The notes under the pieces: generated by a model
Seen by the model: only the letters and a program-made list of their open reading frames with translations
Told to the model about the DNA's origin: nothing
Database searches by the model: none
Translations under genes and position numbers: made by a program
Shown: piece after piece, positions 50,879-59,861 of the stretch
Layout of the letters: each line of letters starts with the position of its first letter
Numbering within the stretch: the first letter of the stretch is position 1
DNA from: Desulfatibacillum alkenivorans DSM 16219
Lineage (GTDB): Bacteria; Desulfobacterota; Desulfobacteria; Desulfobacterales; Desulfatibacillaceae
NCBI RefSeq assembly: GCF_900142135.1
Contig: NZ_FQZU01000014.1
Coordinates: forward strand, 1 to 64,000
Length of the DNA: 64,000 bases
Reading direction: 5' to 3'

Positions 50879-52356
50879 GAGCCGCCCTCCAGAAGCACCA
50901 CGTCCTTGGCCAATCTCTCCCAATTCCGATGCGTATTGTGCTGGACCTTGAGATAGACGAGGTGCTCAAGCTGCCGGGCCAAGGACCTTTCCAGATTCGA
51001 GTTCAACGCGGACAACCCGTCGCTAACCAGGATTGCCCATCGAACATTCTCCTGGGTCATGTGCTCGGCCACCACATTGAAACTGGTCCCGCCCGTGGTG
51101 AACAGGAATCGCTCACCGTGGTCAACCTCCACGACCTTGGTGGAAAATTGGAAAATGCGGCCCACCACGTGAAGGATGGATTGATAAATGTACGGAATGA
51201 ACATGTAATACTTGGACATGGACCCGGACACGTCCACGTACAGGTCCACCGCCGGTTTCTCCATTCCGTAGAAATGCTGCCACAAAACAGGAGCCGCGCC
51301 CGTGGTCATGTGGAAGGCATCCCGGCGGGTGACCGTATGCGGCACCGTGACCGAATACCCCTCATGCTCGCACACCACGGTCCTTTGGCTGACGACCCCA
51401 CCGATCATGGTTTCCACCATGCGGACCTTTGCATCGTTGAACATTTCGAACCTGGTCCGGATTTCGGGTATCTCGCACGTTGCCAGGATCATTTTGACAA
51501 CCGGATCGTTTGGTGAAATGTCCGGGATCGTATGCACCTCAACGCCTTGCCGATCCGGGTTGTTGTTGGCCGAGGTCTCCGTCTGGACCGGCCCATGTTC
51601 GTGGTTGGCGACCAACGGCGGGATGTTGGCCAACACCTTGGTCATGTCCTCTAACTGTTGGCGATTCTCCCTCTGCTTGGCCTTCCACCATTCGAGAACC
51701 AAGTGCATCCACTGGTGGAACCCGTTGTATTCATCGCACTGAACGGGTTGCTCCTGGATCGCGGCCATCAGTTCGGCCGCTTGCGCATACATTGCGGCGT
51801 GGGCGTCTTTGAGAAGGTTTCGGCCCTCGACTTTGTATTCAATCTCCTCCCAGTCCACGGCGCGGTGCCTGCCGGTGAGGACCATTTGCATGGAGTCCCC
51901 GTCCGAATAGAATCGTTCCGGCAGAGTGGACAGGACCTGGCGTCTGGCCATGGCATTGATGTAAACGTCCTCGGCCCAATTCCGTAACGCCGGTGGATAT
52001 TCATGCCCCACCAAATCAGGCCAAAGTTTGTGCAGGATCAGGTGATTCCGTTCGTGCAGCAGAATGAACAAAACATCCTCCGGGCCGGTCATGTGTTCCA
52101 GGAAGAAGTCCGGGGACAAATGAACGGTTCCTTCCAGGAGGTTGACGGATGCGGTTGGGATGTCCGGGTCAAAGACGATCTGGCTCACGTACCGCAGGAT
52201 GTTCGGGATGCGTTCGGACCCTTGGCTGGCCATGGACCAATAGGCGAACAACTCGTCGCTTGCCAACATGCGCACCAGGAGATCGGCCGCCGCATCACGG
52301 TCCTTACTCCTCAGCGCCGTCTTGATCCGTTCCATTTTCATCAGCAGGGGATTCAT
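50875..52356 (-). CDS. Metallopeptidase-like plus VWA-like protein (DUF2201 type)
   Basis: The 493-aa protein has an N-terminal zincin-like helix with an HExxH motif, ILLHERNHLILH (near residue 98), and a C-terminal VWA-like domain with an intact metal site VDVSGSMS (near residue 380) followed by TTGGTSFN. This DUF2201 architecture is the regular partner of MoxR-type AAA+ ATPases, here encoded two genes upstream in the same operon. It probably acts as a substrate-loading or effector subunit remodelled by the ATPase. Start ATG at 52356 with AAGGAGG; it overlaps the preceding gene by 53 bases. Confidence 0.85.
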   Translation of the reverse strand: MNPLLMKMERIKTALRSKDRDAAADLLVRMLASDELFAYWSMASQGSERIPNILRYVSQIVFDPDIPTASVNLLEGTVHLSPDFFLEHMTGPEDVLFILLHERNHLILHKLWPDLVGHEYPPALRNWAEDVYINAMARRQVLSTLPERFYSDGDSMQMVLTGRHRAVDWEEIEYKVEGRNLLKDAHAAMYAQAAELMAAIQEQPVQCDEYNGFHQWMHLVLEWWKAKQRENRQQLEDMTKVLANIPPLVANHEHGPVQTETSANNNPDRQGVEVHTIPDISPNDPVVKMILATCEIPEIRTRFEMFNDAKVRMVETMIGGVVSQRTVVCEHEGYSVTVPHTVTRRDAFHMTTGAAPVLWQHFYGMEKPAVDLYVDVSGSMSKYYMFIPYIYQSILHVVGRIFQFSTKVVEVDHGERFLFTTGGTSFNVVAEHMTQENVRWAILVSDGLSALNSNLERSLARQLEHLVYLKVQHNTHRNWERLAKDVVLLEGGS

Positions 52357-52831
52357 CGGCTCCTCCTTCGATCAGTTTGGCGTCCTTGACGAATTTCTGG
52401 ATGATGGATTTCAGCACCCCGAGTTTTTCCAGGGTTTGCACCGTGGGATTGATCACCGCCGCGTCCAATTGGTATGGGGTGATGTGTTTTTTCACCGCCA
52501 TGAAGCCTTCTTTAGCATATTCGGACCACGGGATTTCCTTGGTGACCCGGCCGTGCATCATCACGTTGGGCAAGTCGGCATGCACTACCACCAGCACCTT
52601 GGTCTTGCCGGACGAAAGGATGAGGCAGCAGACGTCGTCGTGGGTGCATTCCTTGATGATTTCCTCGGTGTATTTCTCGTCGTCCCAGTAGGCGGGCACG
52701 GTTCCTTTATCCAGCGCATAGATGCTCGGATACTTTTTGTCGGTGTCGAACCACCAGGTCTTCACTCCGTCGTTTGTGATGTTCGCCCAGCCGTTGGTCA
52801 GGGCCTCACTCTGAAAAATCCTTTCAGTCAT
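52304..52831 (-). CDS. Unknown acidic-tailed protein between MoxR and VWA genes
   Basis: The 175-aa protein has an N-terminal part rich in Trp, Asp and Lys (VKTWWFDTDKKYPSIYALDK) and a Cys pair CC near residue 69. Residues ~135-155 are helical, and the last 20 are strongly acidic. The ATG overlaps the MoxR stop (ATGA). Being locked between the two chaperone-like subunits by overlapping codons, it is probably an adaptor or substrate of the complex. No family recognised. Confidence 0.65.
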   Translation of the reverse strand: MTERIFQSEALTNGWANITNDGVKTWWFDTDKKYPSIYALDKGTVPAYWDDEKYTEEIIKECTHDDVCCLILSSGKTKVLVVVHADLPNVMMHGRVTKEIPWSEYAKEGFMAVKKHITPYQLDAAVINPTVQTLEKLGVLKSIIQKFVKDAKLIEGGADESPADENGTDQDGAEE

Positions 52832-54030
52832 GACACTTCTCCTTTCAAACTCTGAATGATGTTGTGAATGCGTCCCGGGATTTCCAGGACAGGGGTTGCT
52901 TCTTCAATCAGGGTCAACGTGGCAAAACGTGTTGCCGCCTTTTCCATCAGGGTCCGCGACAGGTCATGCTCGATCACCCCCTTTCTTTGGAGAATGGGTA
53001 AGCGCCTCAGCACATCGCGAAGCAATTGCGGTTGCCGTTCGGATTTGATGGACCGGTCCACCGCCCCGGCCCAGGCAAGAACGTCTGCGGGTTCGATTTC
53101 CAGGAGTTCCCCGAGATTGCGGGCCATGGTCATGGGGTCGGCGAGTTGGAAGCCGGTCACGATGGTGCGGATGGTGCCACGGACCACCGAGGCGTCTACC
53201 CTTGTTCGAACAATGCCGTTGATTTCAGGGATGACCGCGCCGATGTATGAGGCGATGGCGTCCGGTGCAGTGAAGATATCCAGACCAGACGCCCATTGGA
53301 GGGCCAGCCCGGACGTGATGAGTTTCTGCATCATCTTGAGTTGTCTCGCGTTGAAGACGATGCCCGAATTGCCCAGGTCCCTCATAATCTTCTTGCACAA
53401 GGAACTGATGCGCATTCCCTCGATGCCACTCGGTTCAAAGGCCGATGCTCGGGCCAGCATGCCACGCAGATCATGTCCACCACGACCGATGCCATTGCCG
53501 GATAGAATGTGTTCGATCTGAATTTCATCCATGGCCGAGACGTTCGGCACCGGCACGCACACGAACCTCGATGCGAGCGCAAGATCCATGTAGCCGGTGT
53601 TGTACGTCTCTGGCGGGTTCACGGCGCTGAAGACCATCTTCAAATTGGTGGGCATGCCAAGGAGGGTCCGTTTCCGGACCAGTTCGTGAAGTTTTGACTG
53701 GATAAAGGGATTGGCCCGATTGATTTCGTCCAGCAACACCGCATCGGCGGGCCATATTGACAAGGGGGTGGGCACAAATTGAAGACTTCCCTTTGCCAGG
53801 GTTTTCGGATTCACGAAGCCAACCAGGTCATCGAAATTGAGGGTCGGAACCTCGTATGCCCGGAACTCAATGTCCCGGCCGAGCAAGGCCCGTGCGATGC
53901 GCTCCGCACCCTCGGTTTTATTTCCCCCGATGTCTCCGACGAACAGCACCGAAAGGTCCGAGGCCAAGGCCGCCAACACCACCGGCTCGATTTCATCCCA
54001 ACCGTGTATGCCCAATTGATCAAACAGCAT
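52828..54030 (-). CDS. MoxR-like AAA+ ATPase with unusual Walker A
   Basis: A 400-aa MoxR/dynein-related AAA+ protein with VLFVGDIGGNKTEG as Walker A, AVLLDEINRANPFIQSKLHE as Walker B, MVFSAVNPPE as sensor 1, and ALASRFVCVPVP near the arginine-finger position. In Walker A the Gly before Lys-Thr is replaced by Asn (GDIGGNKT rather than GxxGxGKT), which may slow hydrolysis. Start ATG at 54030 preferred, since GGGAG is seven bases upstream; the ATG at 54036 is too close to it. It is the first gene of an operon of at least nine genes, driven by a strong promoter and preceded by a hairpin. Confidence 0.85.
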   Translation of the reverse strand: MLFDQLGIHGWDEIEPVVLAALASDLSVLFVGDIGGNKTEGAERIARALLGRDIEFRAYEVPTLNFDDLVGFVNPKTLAKGSLQFVPTPLSIWPADAVLLDEINRANPFIQSKLHELVRKRTLLGMPTNLKMVFSAVNPPETYNTGYMDLALASRFVCVPVPNVSAMDEIQIEHILSGNGIGRGGHDLRGMLARASAFEPSGIEGMRISSLCKKIMRDLGNSGIVFNARQLKMMQKLITSGLALQWASGLDIFTAPDAIASYIGAVIPEINGIVRTRVDASVVRGTIRTIVTGFQLADPMTMARNLGELLEIEPADVLAWAGAVDRSIKSERQPQLLRDVLRRLPILQRKGVIEHDLSRTLMEKAATRFATLTLIEEATPVLEIPGRIHNIIQSLKGEVS

Positions 54031-54067
54031 GTTCATTCTCCCGGATTTGACTGGCCTAAAAACGACA

Positions 54068-54099
54068 CAAGGGAAAGCCGGATTCCCGACCTTCCCTTG
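54068..54099 (-). promoter_or_regulatory. Hairpin in the MoxR leader, possible attenuator
   Basis: CAAGGGAA (54068-54075) pairs with TTCCCTTG (54092-54099); on the minus strand the stem is followed by TGTCGTTTTT. It lies between the promoter and the first ATG, so conditional termination is possible. Confidence 0.45.
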
Positions 54100-54123
54100 C
54101 AGATTCTTCAACTATTTCAACAT

Positions 54124-54153
54124 ATTATATCACAACCCGGGGCGAAATGTCAA
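54124..54153 (-). promoter_or_regulatory. Strong sigma-70 promoter of the MoxR/VWA operon
   Basis: On the minus strand a consensus TTGACA (54153-54148) and a consensus TATAAT (54129-54124) are spaced by 18 bases. This is the best promoter in the window and implies the operon is well expressed unless repressed. Confidence 0.8.
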
Positions 54154-54433
54154 GTGTTGAGATTTTATATAACCGTTCGTAATTACAGATTATTTTTTCA
54201 CATATCCTGTTTTGGAGGCGGCAATATTGGATTAAGTCATTGAAATTATATGAAAAGTTTCACCATTTTTCTTTGGGAAACCTTCCAATCTCTCGCCCGC
54301 CTGAAAAAAACAGCATAGGAACAATCTCTCACAAGGGATGCCAAGAACTGGTTGCATTGCGCAGTGGTTGTTCGTGATTGATAATCAAAACCATTCCATC
54401 CTGTTTGATCCTAATAGGGCAAAGTGAATTGAA

Positions 54434-54462
54434 TTGACGAATAGTTGAATTTGAGCTACAAG
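54434..54462 (+). promoter_or_regulatory. Possible promoter toward the BREX operon
   Basis: TTGACG (54434-54439) and TACAAG (54457-54462) with a 17-base spacer, about 100 bases before the small HTH gene. The -10 is poor. The whole 54112-54532 interval is AT-rich and holds no gene. Confidence 0.35.
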
Positions 54463-54568
54463 ATTCTGACTTCTTGGGATTTCCCTAATATTTCAGACCG
54501 CTCAGAAAGCAAGGCCGGGTGCTGTATGACCAATGGGGTTTTGTAGTCAAGGGCGATACGAGCATGAT

Positions 54569-54769
54569 ATGGAAGATCGCTGGCTTTCAGTTGACGAAAT
54601 CGCCACATATCTCGGGATCAAACGGGATACGGTGTACAAGTGGCTGAACAACAAGAGGATGCCTGCCCACAAGGTCGGCCGGTTGTGGAAATTCCGCAAG
54701 GAAGAGGTGGACGAGTGGGTGACCTCCGGCGGGGCGGCTGAAAAGCCCAAGGATGCCAAGCGGCCTTGA
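54569..54769 (+). CDS. Small excisionase-type helix-turn-helix regulator
   Basis: The 66-aa protein is a single MerR-like/excisionase winged helix: WLSVDEIATYLGIKRDTVYK, then RMPAHKVGRLWKFRKEEVDEW. It probably regulates the BREX operon that starts ~90 bases downstream, and perhaps the divergent operon. BREX loci often carry a larger WYL-domain regulator (BrxR) instead, so this is an alternative. Start at 54569 is the ATG that gives only the conserved domain; a longer frame from 54533 adds 12 residues. Ribosome site weak in both cases. Confidence 0.7.
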   Translation: MEDRWLSVDEIATYLGIKRDTVYKWLNNKRMPAHKVGRLWKFRKEEVDEWVTSGGAAEKPKDAKRP

Positions 54770-54857
54770 GCCCATTATGGTGTGATTGCGGGATGCGACT
54801 CGGTGATCGCTCACCCTTCATGTGGGCGAATCATTTCATATTACGGAGCAATTTTTA

Positions 54858-55631
54858 GTGGCCAATACAAATCAAAAATATAACACAAGAATCCTAAAAG
54901 GCGGCGCACTCCTTGATGACATGCGCATGCTGGTTCGCTCATGGGAGGAGGTGGAAGGCGCGGACGCCGGGGCCGAGGCTCATCGGTTGCTGGGCAAGAA
55001 AACCCTCGCCCGTTCGAGAGACACGCTTGTCAGAGCTTTCACACCCAGGTTTATTCATGGCGACCCACCCAATGCCTGGAGAATCGTCCGACTCCTGGAG
55101 GAACGTGGCGCTGAGCCCGAAGTCCTGATCCCCGTCTACTATTGGATCACTGCGCGTAGCGACAACCTTCTATATGAGTTTGTCACCGAGGAATTGATCC
55201 ATGTCGCGCGGTCAGGGGATGGTTCGGTTCGAATTGATGAAACCACGGCCTGGATTAGCCGGCACATCGGCGATGCAGGGCAGGAATGGAGCCCCACCGT
55301 CACCTTGAAAGTCGGGCGCGGCATATTGGCTGCGCTTCGTGATTTCGGGATTCTGGAAGGCGGTTCCAAAAAACGAGTCGCCCCGGTGCATTTGCCGTTG
55401 GATTCCTTTTGCTACATCGCATTTTGGCTTGCCAGATTGGGTTTTAGTGGAGCAAGCCTGGTGAACCATACGGACTGGCGGTTGTTTCTCATGAGCCCCC
55501 AAATCGTCGAGCGCCTGATGCTGGAGGCGCACCAGCAAAGACTGCTGGATTTTAATTCGGCAGGCCGCATTTACAGGGTGGATTTTCCAAAGGATGATCC
55601 GGGAGAGTATGCTGATGTCCTCTTTGGATAG
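54858..55631 (+). CDS. brxA: BREX protein BrxA (DUF1819)
   Basis: The 257-aa protein shows the BrxA pattern: YNTRILKGGALLDDMRMLVR at the N-terminus, then ARSRDTLVRAFTPRF, LIPVYYWITARSDNLLYEFV and KVGRGILAALRDFGIL. BrxA is a DNA-binding protein required in type I BREX phage defence. I prefer GTG at 54858, with GGAG nine bases upstream, since it gives the canonical start; GTG at 54822 is possible (269 aa). It is the first core gene of the operon and overlaps brxB. Confidence 0.88.
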   Translation: MANTNQKYNTRILKGGALLDDMRMLVRSWEEVEGADAGAEAHRLLGKKTLARSRDTLVRAFTPRFIHGDPPNAWRIVRLLEERGAEPEVLIPVYYWITARSDNLLYEFVTEELIHVARSGDGSVRIDETTAWISRHIGDAGQEWSPTVTLKVGRGILAALRDFGILEGGSKKRVAPVHLPLDSFCYIAFWLARLGFSGASLVNHTDWRLFLMSPQIVERLMLEAHQQRLLDFNSAGRIYRVDFPKDDPGEYADVLFG

Positions 55632-56214
55632 GTGTCTGAAAAATCTTGAAGAAGACCTTGTCTCCGATCCCATGAGGATCAGTGCTTACCACGACCTTCC
55701 GTTCGCCATATTTCGGTACGGTCCCGAAGACGAATTCGAATTGAGACAGAAGCTCAGGCTTTTTGCCTTTGGCCTGGACCAGAATCATGGCCGGAATGTC
55801 CACTTCATTTCATTATCCGAATTGGTCTGGAAGGTGATCGCTGAAGAACAGGGTCTCGATTATCTGGTCAAGGTTGAAAAGACACGCGGTTTCAAGGCCG
55901 CGCAGGATCATGTGAACAGTCTTCTTTCCAGTCCGCATTTCCGTCCCATAGCGGATGAAGTTCTCAAATGCATGGAAGGACTCAACCCGGACAAGGACCT
56001 TGTGTTTCTTGTGCGAGCCGGAGGATTCGCACCGGTGATTTATCGACCTTCTGTTTTGCTTGATGAACTGCACCAACGGACCATGGCGCCCACCATCTTC
56101 TTTTATCCCGGGAGCGCCAAAGGCCAAACTGATCTTTGTTTTTATAACTTGCCGGGTTCCGGTGGAGCCGGAGCTTACAACTATCGCGTGAAAGTCTATG
56201 GAGCCGAGGCATGA
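55615..56214 (+). CDS. brxB: BREX protein BrxB (DUF1788)
   Basis: The 199-aa protein matches BrxB/DUF1788: AIFRYGPEDEFELRQKLRLF, LVFLVRAGGFAPVIYRPSVL and PTIFFYPGSAKG. It is an essential small component of BREX, of unclear biochemistry. ATG at 55615 is chosen with GGGAG nine bases upstream; it overlaps the end of brxA by 17 bases. The stop overlaps the brxC start (ATGA). Confidence 0.88.
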   Translation: MSSLDRCLKNLEEDLVSDPMRISAYHDLPFAIFRYGPEDEFELRQKLRLFAFGLDQNHGRNVHFISLSELVWKVIAEEQGLDYLVKVEKTRGFKAAQDHVNSLLSSPHFRPIADEVLKCMEGLNPDKDLVFLVRAGGFAPVIYRPSVLLDELHQRTMAPTIFFYPGSAKGQTDLCFYNLPGSGGAGAYNYRVKVYGAEA

Positions 56215-59200
56215 AAAATATCCGCGACATTTTCGCCAAACCCATTGATCGCACCATCGAAGAAGTCATCAAGGTGGAGCAAGCCGACGAAAAGGCCGTG
56301 CTCACGGAACTTGAAGAGTATGTTCCCACCGATTTCCTCCAGGAACAATACGCCAGGATATTCGAAGAGATCGCGTCCGGGCCGTCCAACCCCCGTGAAG
56401 GAATCGGCATCTGGATTTCTGGCTTCTTCGGTTCGGGTAAATCCCTGTTTGCCAAGATACTCGGCTACACCATGGCAGCCCGGAAGGTGGGTTCCAAAAC
56501 TGCCTCGGACATTTTCAAGATCAAGGTGAACAACCCGAAAATCGCGGACTTGGTTGATCTGATCAACGCACGCATACCCTTCCATGCCGTCATCTTCGAT
56601 GTTTCCATGGATCGAGGGGTGCGCCTGGCCAACGAACGATTGACGGAAATCATCTATAAGGCCCTGCTTCGTGAACTGGGTTACTCAGAAGATTTTGACC
56701 TGGCGGAACTGGAAATCACCCTGGAAGGGGACGGGAAACTCGATGCGTTTCTCACTCGATTCGAAGAGGTGCATGGTCAGCCATGGGAAAAACGCCGTCT
56801 GCTCGGCCTTGCCCTGAATGAAGCCGGCGAGGTGCTGCACTCCCTCTATCCCGGGACGTATTCCACTCCTGATTCGTATGTCAATTCCGTGGGCTCCGGC
56901 CGCGCCGACATCGACCCGAACAAATTGGCCCGAAGGGCTTATGAGCTGACAGATCGTCGAAAACCAGGCCATGCCTTGATTTTCATTATCGACGAGGTGG
57001 GTCAGTATGTTTCCCGTAGCGTGGATAAAATGCTCGATTTGCAGGCCATCGTTCAAGCCCTGGGAGTGGAGAGCAAAAACCGGGTGGAACACAAGAAAGC
57101 GGTGTCCCCTTGTTGGCTTGCGGTCACGTCGCAGGAAAAATTGGACGAGGTGGTGCACGCACTGGATTCCAAAAAAATTGAATTGGCGAGACTCCAGGAT
57201 CGTTTTCGCCTGACCGTGGACCTCAAGCAATCCGACATCGCGGAGATTACGGCGCGAAGGGTTCTTGAAAAAAAACCTGACGCCGAAAAGGCCCTCGGCG
57301 ATTTGTATGTGGAAAACGAAGGCCGCATCAAGGAACTCGGCCGGCTGGAGCGAACCAGCCGCGACATTTCCGTCACCCGCGAGAGTTTCGTCCGCCTGTA
57401 CCCGTATCTTCCCTATGAAATCGACCTGTGCGTGGACATCGTGGCCGGCCTCAGGCTTCGTCGCGGAGCGCATCGCCATGTGGGCGGCAGCAACCGAACC
57501 ATCATCAAACAGGCCCAGGAATTGATGATCAATCCTCGGACCCGCCTTGCCGACGCACCCATTGGCGACCTGGTCACGCTGGACAAGGTGTACGAACTCC
57601 TCTACCTGGGCAACCTGTTGCCCAGTGAGGTGAGCCGGGAAATCGACAAGGTGGCCAAGGACCTGCCCGACAACCCCATGGCCCACAAGGTGGCCAAGGC
57701 CATCGCGCTTCTGGAGCCGGTCAAGAATCTTCCCCGCACGCCGCATAACCTGGCCGTGGTGTTGTATCCGTCCGTGACCTCGGGTCCCATACTCGGCGAA
57801 GTGGAGCAGGCCATCGAAGCGCTTGAGAAAGCGCAGGTGATCCGGAATTCCGAGGAAGGGTACAAACTGCTCACCGTCGAGGAGAAGCACTGGGAAACGA
57901 AGCGCAACGGGCTGGACCCGCGCGAGGCGGATCGCAACCGCATCAAGAGGGAGGTCCTGCGCCAGATTTTTTCAGACCCTCAACTCAGGAAATATCAATA
58001 TCAAAAGCTGCGCACATTCCGGAACACCCTGAACGTTGAGGGCGAAACGGTGGAACCCGCCGGTGAAATACCCCTCAATCTTTTGCTTGCCGATTCCGTG
58101 CAAATAAAACCGGATCGGCTGGCCGAGGCTCGGGACGAAAGCAATGCCCGTCCAAACGATGTTTTTTGGATCGTGACATTGACCGATGAAATCCATGACC
58201 TGGTGGTGGAGTTGTTCCGCTCAAGGGAAATGGTGTCGGAATACGAGCGACTGGCCTCACAGCAGAGGCTGAGTGGCGAGGAATCCTCCTGCCTCTCCGA
58301 TGAGAAGAATCGCAAGGACTCTTACCTCAAGAAGCTCCGGGCCAAAATGTTGGAGGCGGTCCAGTCGGGAACCGGGTTTTTCCAGGGGGTGCAGCATGAC
58401 GCCACGGCCTTGGGTTCCGGGTTCGTGGACGTTTTCCACAAACTCTTCGACATCGTGGTCCCGGTCCTCTACCCCAAGTTGGAAATCGGCGTGCTTCCCC
58501 TCAAGGGGGACGAGGCCGAGAAACTGATCGTCGCCTCCAATCTAAACGGTCTGCCTCAGGTTTTTTACCACGACAAACCGGAGCAAAGCCTCGTCGTCAA
58601 GCAGAGCGGAAAATATCTGCCCAACCTCGGCGCCGACCTTTGCCGAGAACTGTTCGACTACATCAAGAAGGAGCATTCCTACGGAAACAAGGTCACCGGC
58701 AAAATCCTTGAATCCTATTTTTCCGGGATTGGTTACGGATGGGAAAGGGAAGCCTTGCGCCTTGGCCTGGCCATTCTCTTCAGGGGCGGGGCCGTGGAGG
58801 TCACGCACCAGGGCCGAAAATACAGAAACTACAGCGATCCCGCGTGCCGGGAACCTTTCATGAACAACCCCAAGTTTCGCGCCGCGTCCTTTGCTCCAAG
58901 GGAAACCCTGGACCTCAAGATTCTGGCAAGAGCGGCGCAAGCCTATGAGGAAATAACGGGCAAGGACGTCAACATCGAGGAGGGCGACATCGCCAACGCC
59001 TTTCAGGAGGTGGCGGCGGCCGACCGGGACAAGTTGTTGCCCGTGGCGGCCCGACTCAAGGCGCTCAAGGTTCCCGGTTCGGAGGCGGTTGCCGATCACC
59101 TTCAATGGGTGGAGGGCATTCTCGACATGGCGCCCGATGACTGCGTGAAAACCCTTGCCGGCGAAGGTAAATCCTATCTGGAAGGAAGGAAGATGGCGGT

Positions 59201-59858
59201 CAGGCTGGAGAATTTGGCCTCCGAAGCCAACCTCCAGGTTCTGGCCGATGCCCGCCGCATATTGAACGAGCAATGGCCTGTCTTGAAGGACCGCACCACC
59301 TCGGATGATTTGAACGAAGCAGCCGTGGAACTGGAGCAATCCTTTGACTCGGAAAACGTGCTGGACCACCTGGAACGTATTCGCCAGGCAGCCGACCAGC
59401 TCACTAATGAGTACACCCGTCTGTATCGCGCTACCTTCGAGAAACGGAACAAAGCCTATGAGGCGGCGGTGGATCACGTGAAAGGGCTGCCCGAATGGGT
59501 TGCCGTGAGTCAGGACACTGACGTCCCCGAGGAAGAACGTGATGCTCTTCTTCGCCCCTTGCTCTCGCGCATTGGCAAAAAGCTGGACCTGCGCAAAGGG
59601 GACACGGTTTGCCGCGCCACCCATGCCACCGTGACGGAAATGGAAAGCGACCTTGTTGCGGTGGAGGGCCTCACCCGACAAGTGGTGCGGCAACTGCAAA
59701 AAACGGTGGAACCCGAGGAAAAAGTGGAGCGGTTCCGCATATCCCAACATTTCACGGGAAAAATCGAAAGCGAACAAGACCTGGATTCCGTTATCAAGGC
59801 CCTGCGCGACAAGTTGGAAAAGCTGTTGGCCAAGGGATGCAAGGTGATTTTGGAGTGA
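56211..59858 (+). CDS. brxC: BREX ATPase BrxC
   Basis: The 1215-aa P-loop ATPase has Walker A GFFGSGKS at residues 71-78 and Walker B HALIFIIDEVGQYVS near 255, both intact. The N-terminal sequence (IRDIFAKPIDRTIEEVIKVE) and length match type I BrxC. The C-terminal third is long and helical (about 900-1150, coiled-coil-like). BrxC is needed for phage restriction and probably for host methylation by PglX. Translationally coupled to brxB; the next gene begins three bases after its stop. Confidence 0.92.
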   Translation: MKNIRDIFAKPIDRTIEEVIKVEQADEKAVLTELEEYVPTDFLQEQYARIFEEIASGPSNPREGIGIWISGFFGSGKSLFAKILGYTMAARKVGSKTASDIFKIKVNNPKIADLVDLINARIPFHAVIFDVSMDRGVRLANERLTEIIYKALLRELGYSEDFDLAELEITLEGDGKLDAFLTRFEEVHGQPWEKRRLLGLALNEAGEVLHSLYPGTYSTPDSYVNSVGSGRADIDPNKLARRAYELTDRRKPGHALIFIIDEVGQYVSRSVDKMLDLQAIVQALGVESKNRVEHKKAVSPCWLAVTSQEKLDEVVHALDSKKIELARLQDRFRLTVDLKQSDIAEITARRVLEKKPDAEKALGDLYVENEGRIKELGRLERTSRDISVTRESFVRLYPYLPYEIDLCVDIVAGLRLRRGAHRHVGGSNRTIIKQAQELMINPRTRLADAPIGDLVTLDKVYELLYLGNLLPSEVSREIDKVAKDLPDNPMAHKVAKAIALLEPVKNLPRTPHNLAVVLYPSVTSGPILGEVEQAIEALEKAQVIRNSEEGYKLLTVEEKHWETKRNGLDPREADRNRIKREVLRQIFSDPQLRKYQYQKLRTFRNTLNVEGETVEPAGEIPLNLLLADSVQIKPDRLAEARDESNARPNDVFWIVTLTDEIHDLVVELFRSREMVSEYERLASQQRLSGEESSCLSDEKNRKDSYLKKLRAKMLEAVQSGTGFFQGVQHDATALGSGFVDVFHKLFDIVVPVLYPKLEIGVLPLKGDEAEKLIVASNLNGLPQVFYHDKPEQSLVVKQSGKYLPNLGADLCRELFDYIKKEHSYGNKVTGKILESYFSGIGYGWEREALRLGLAILFRGGAVEVTHQGRKYRNYSDPACREPFMNNPKFRAASFAPRETLDLKILARAAQAYEEITGKDVNIEEGDIANAFQEVAAADRDKLLPVAARLKALKVPGSEAVADHLQWVEGILDMAPDDCVKTLAGEGKSYLEGRKMAVRLENLASEANLQVLADARRILNEQWPVLKDRTTSDDLNEAAVELEQSFDSENVLDHLERIRQAADQLTNEYTRLYRATFEKRNKAYEAAVDHVKGLPEWVAVSQDTDVPEEERDALLRPLLSRIGKKLDLRKGDTVCRATHATVTEMESDLVAVEGLTRQVVRQLQKTVEPEEKVERFRISQHFTGKIESEQDLDSVIKALRDKLEKLLAKGCKVILE

Positions 59859-59861
59859 CGT

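Noticed and set aside
54569-54769. BrxR-type WYL regulator of BREX
   Set aside because: The protein is only 66 aa with an excisionase-type HTH and no WYL domain, so it is described as a small HTH regulator instead.
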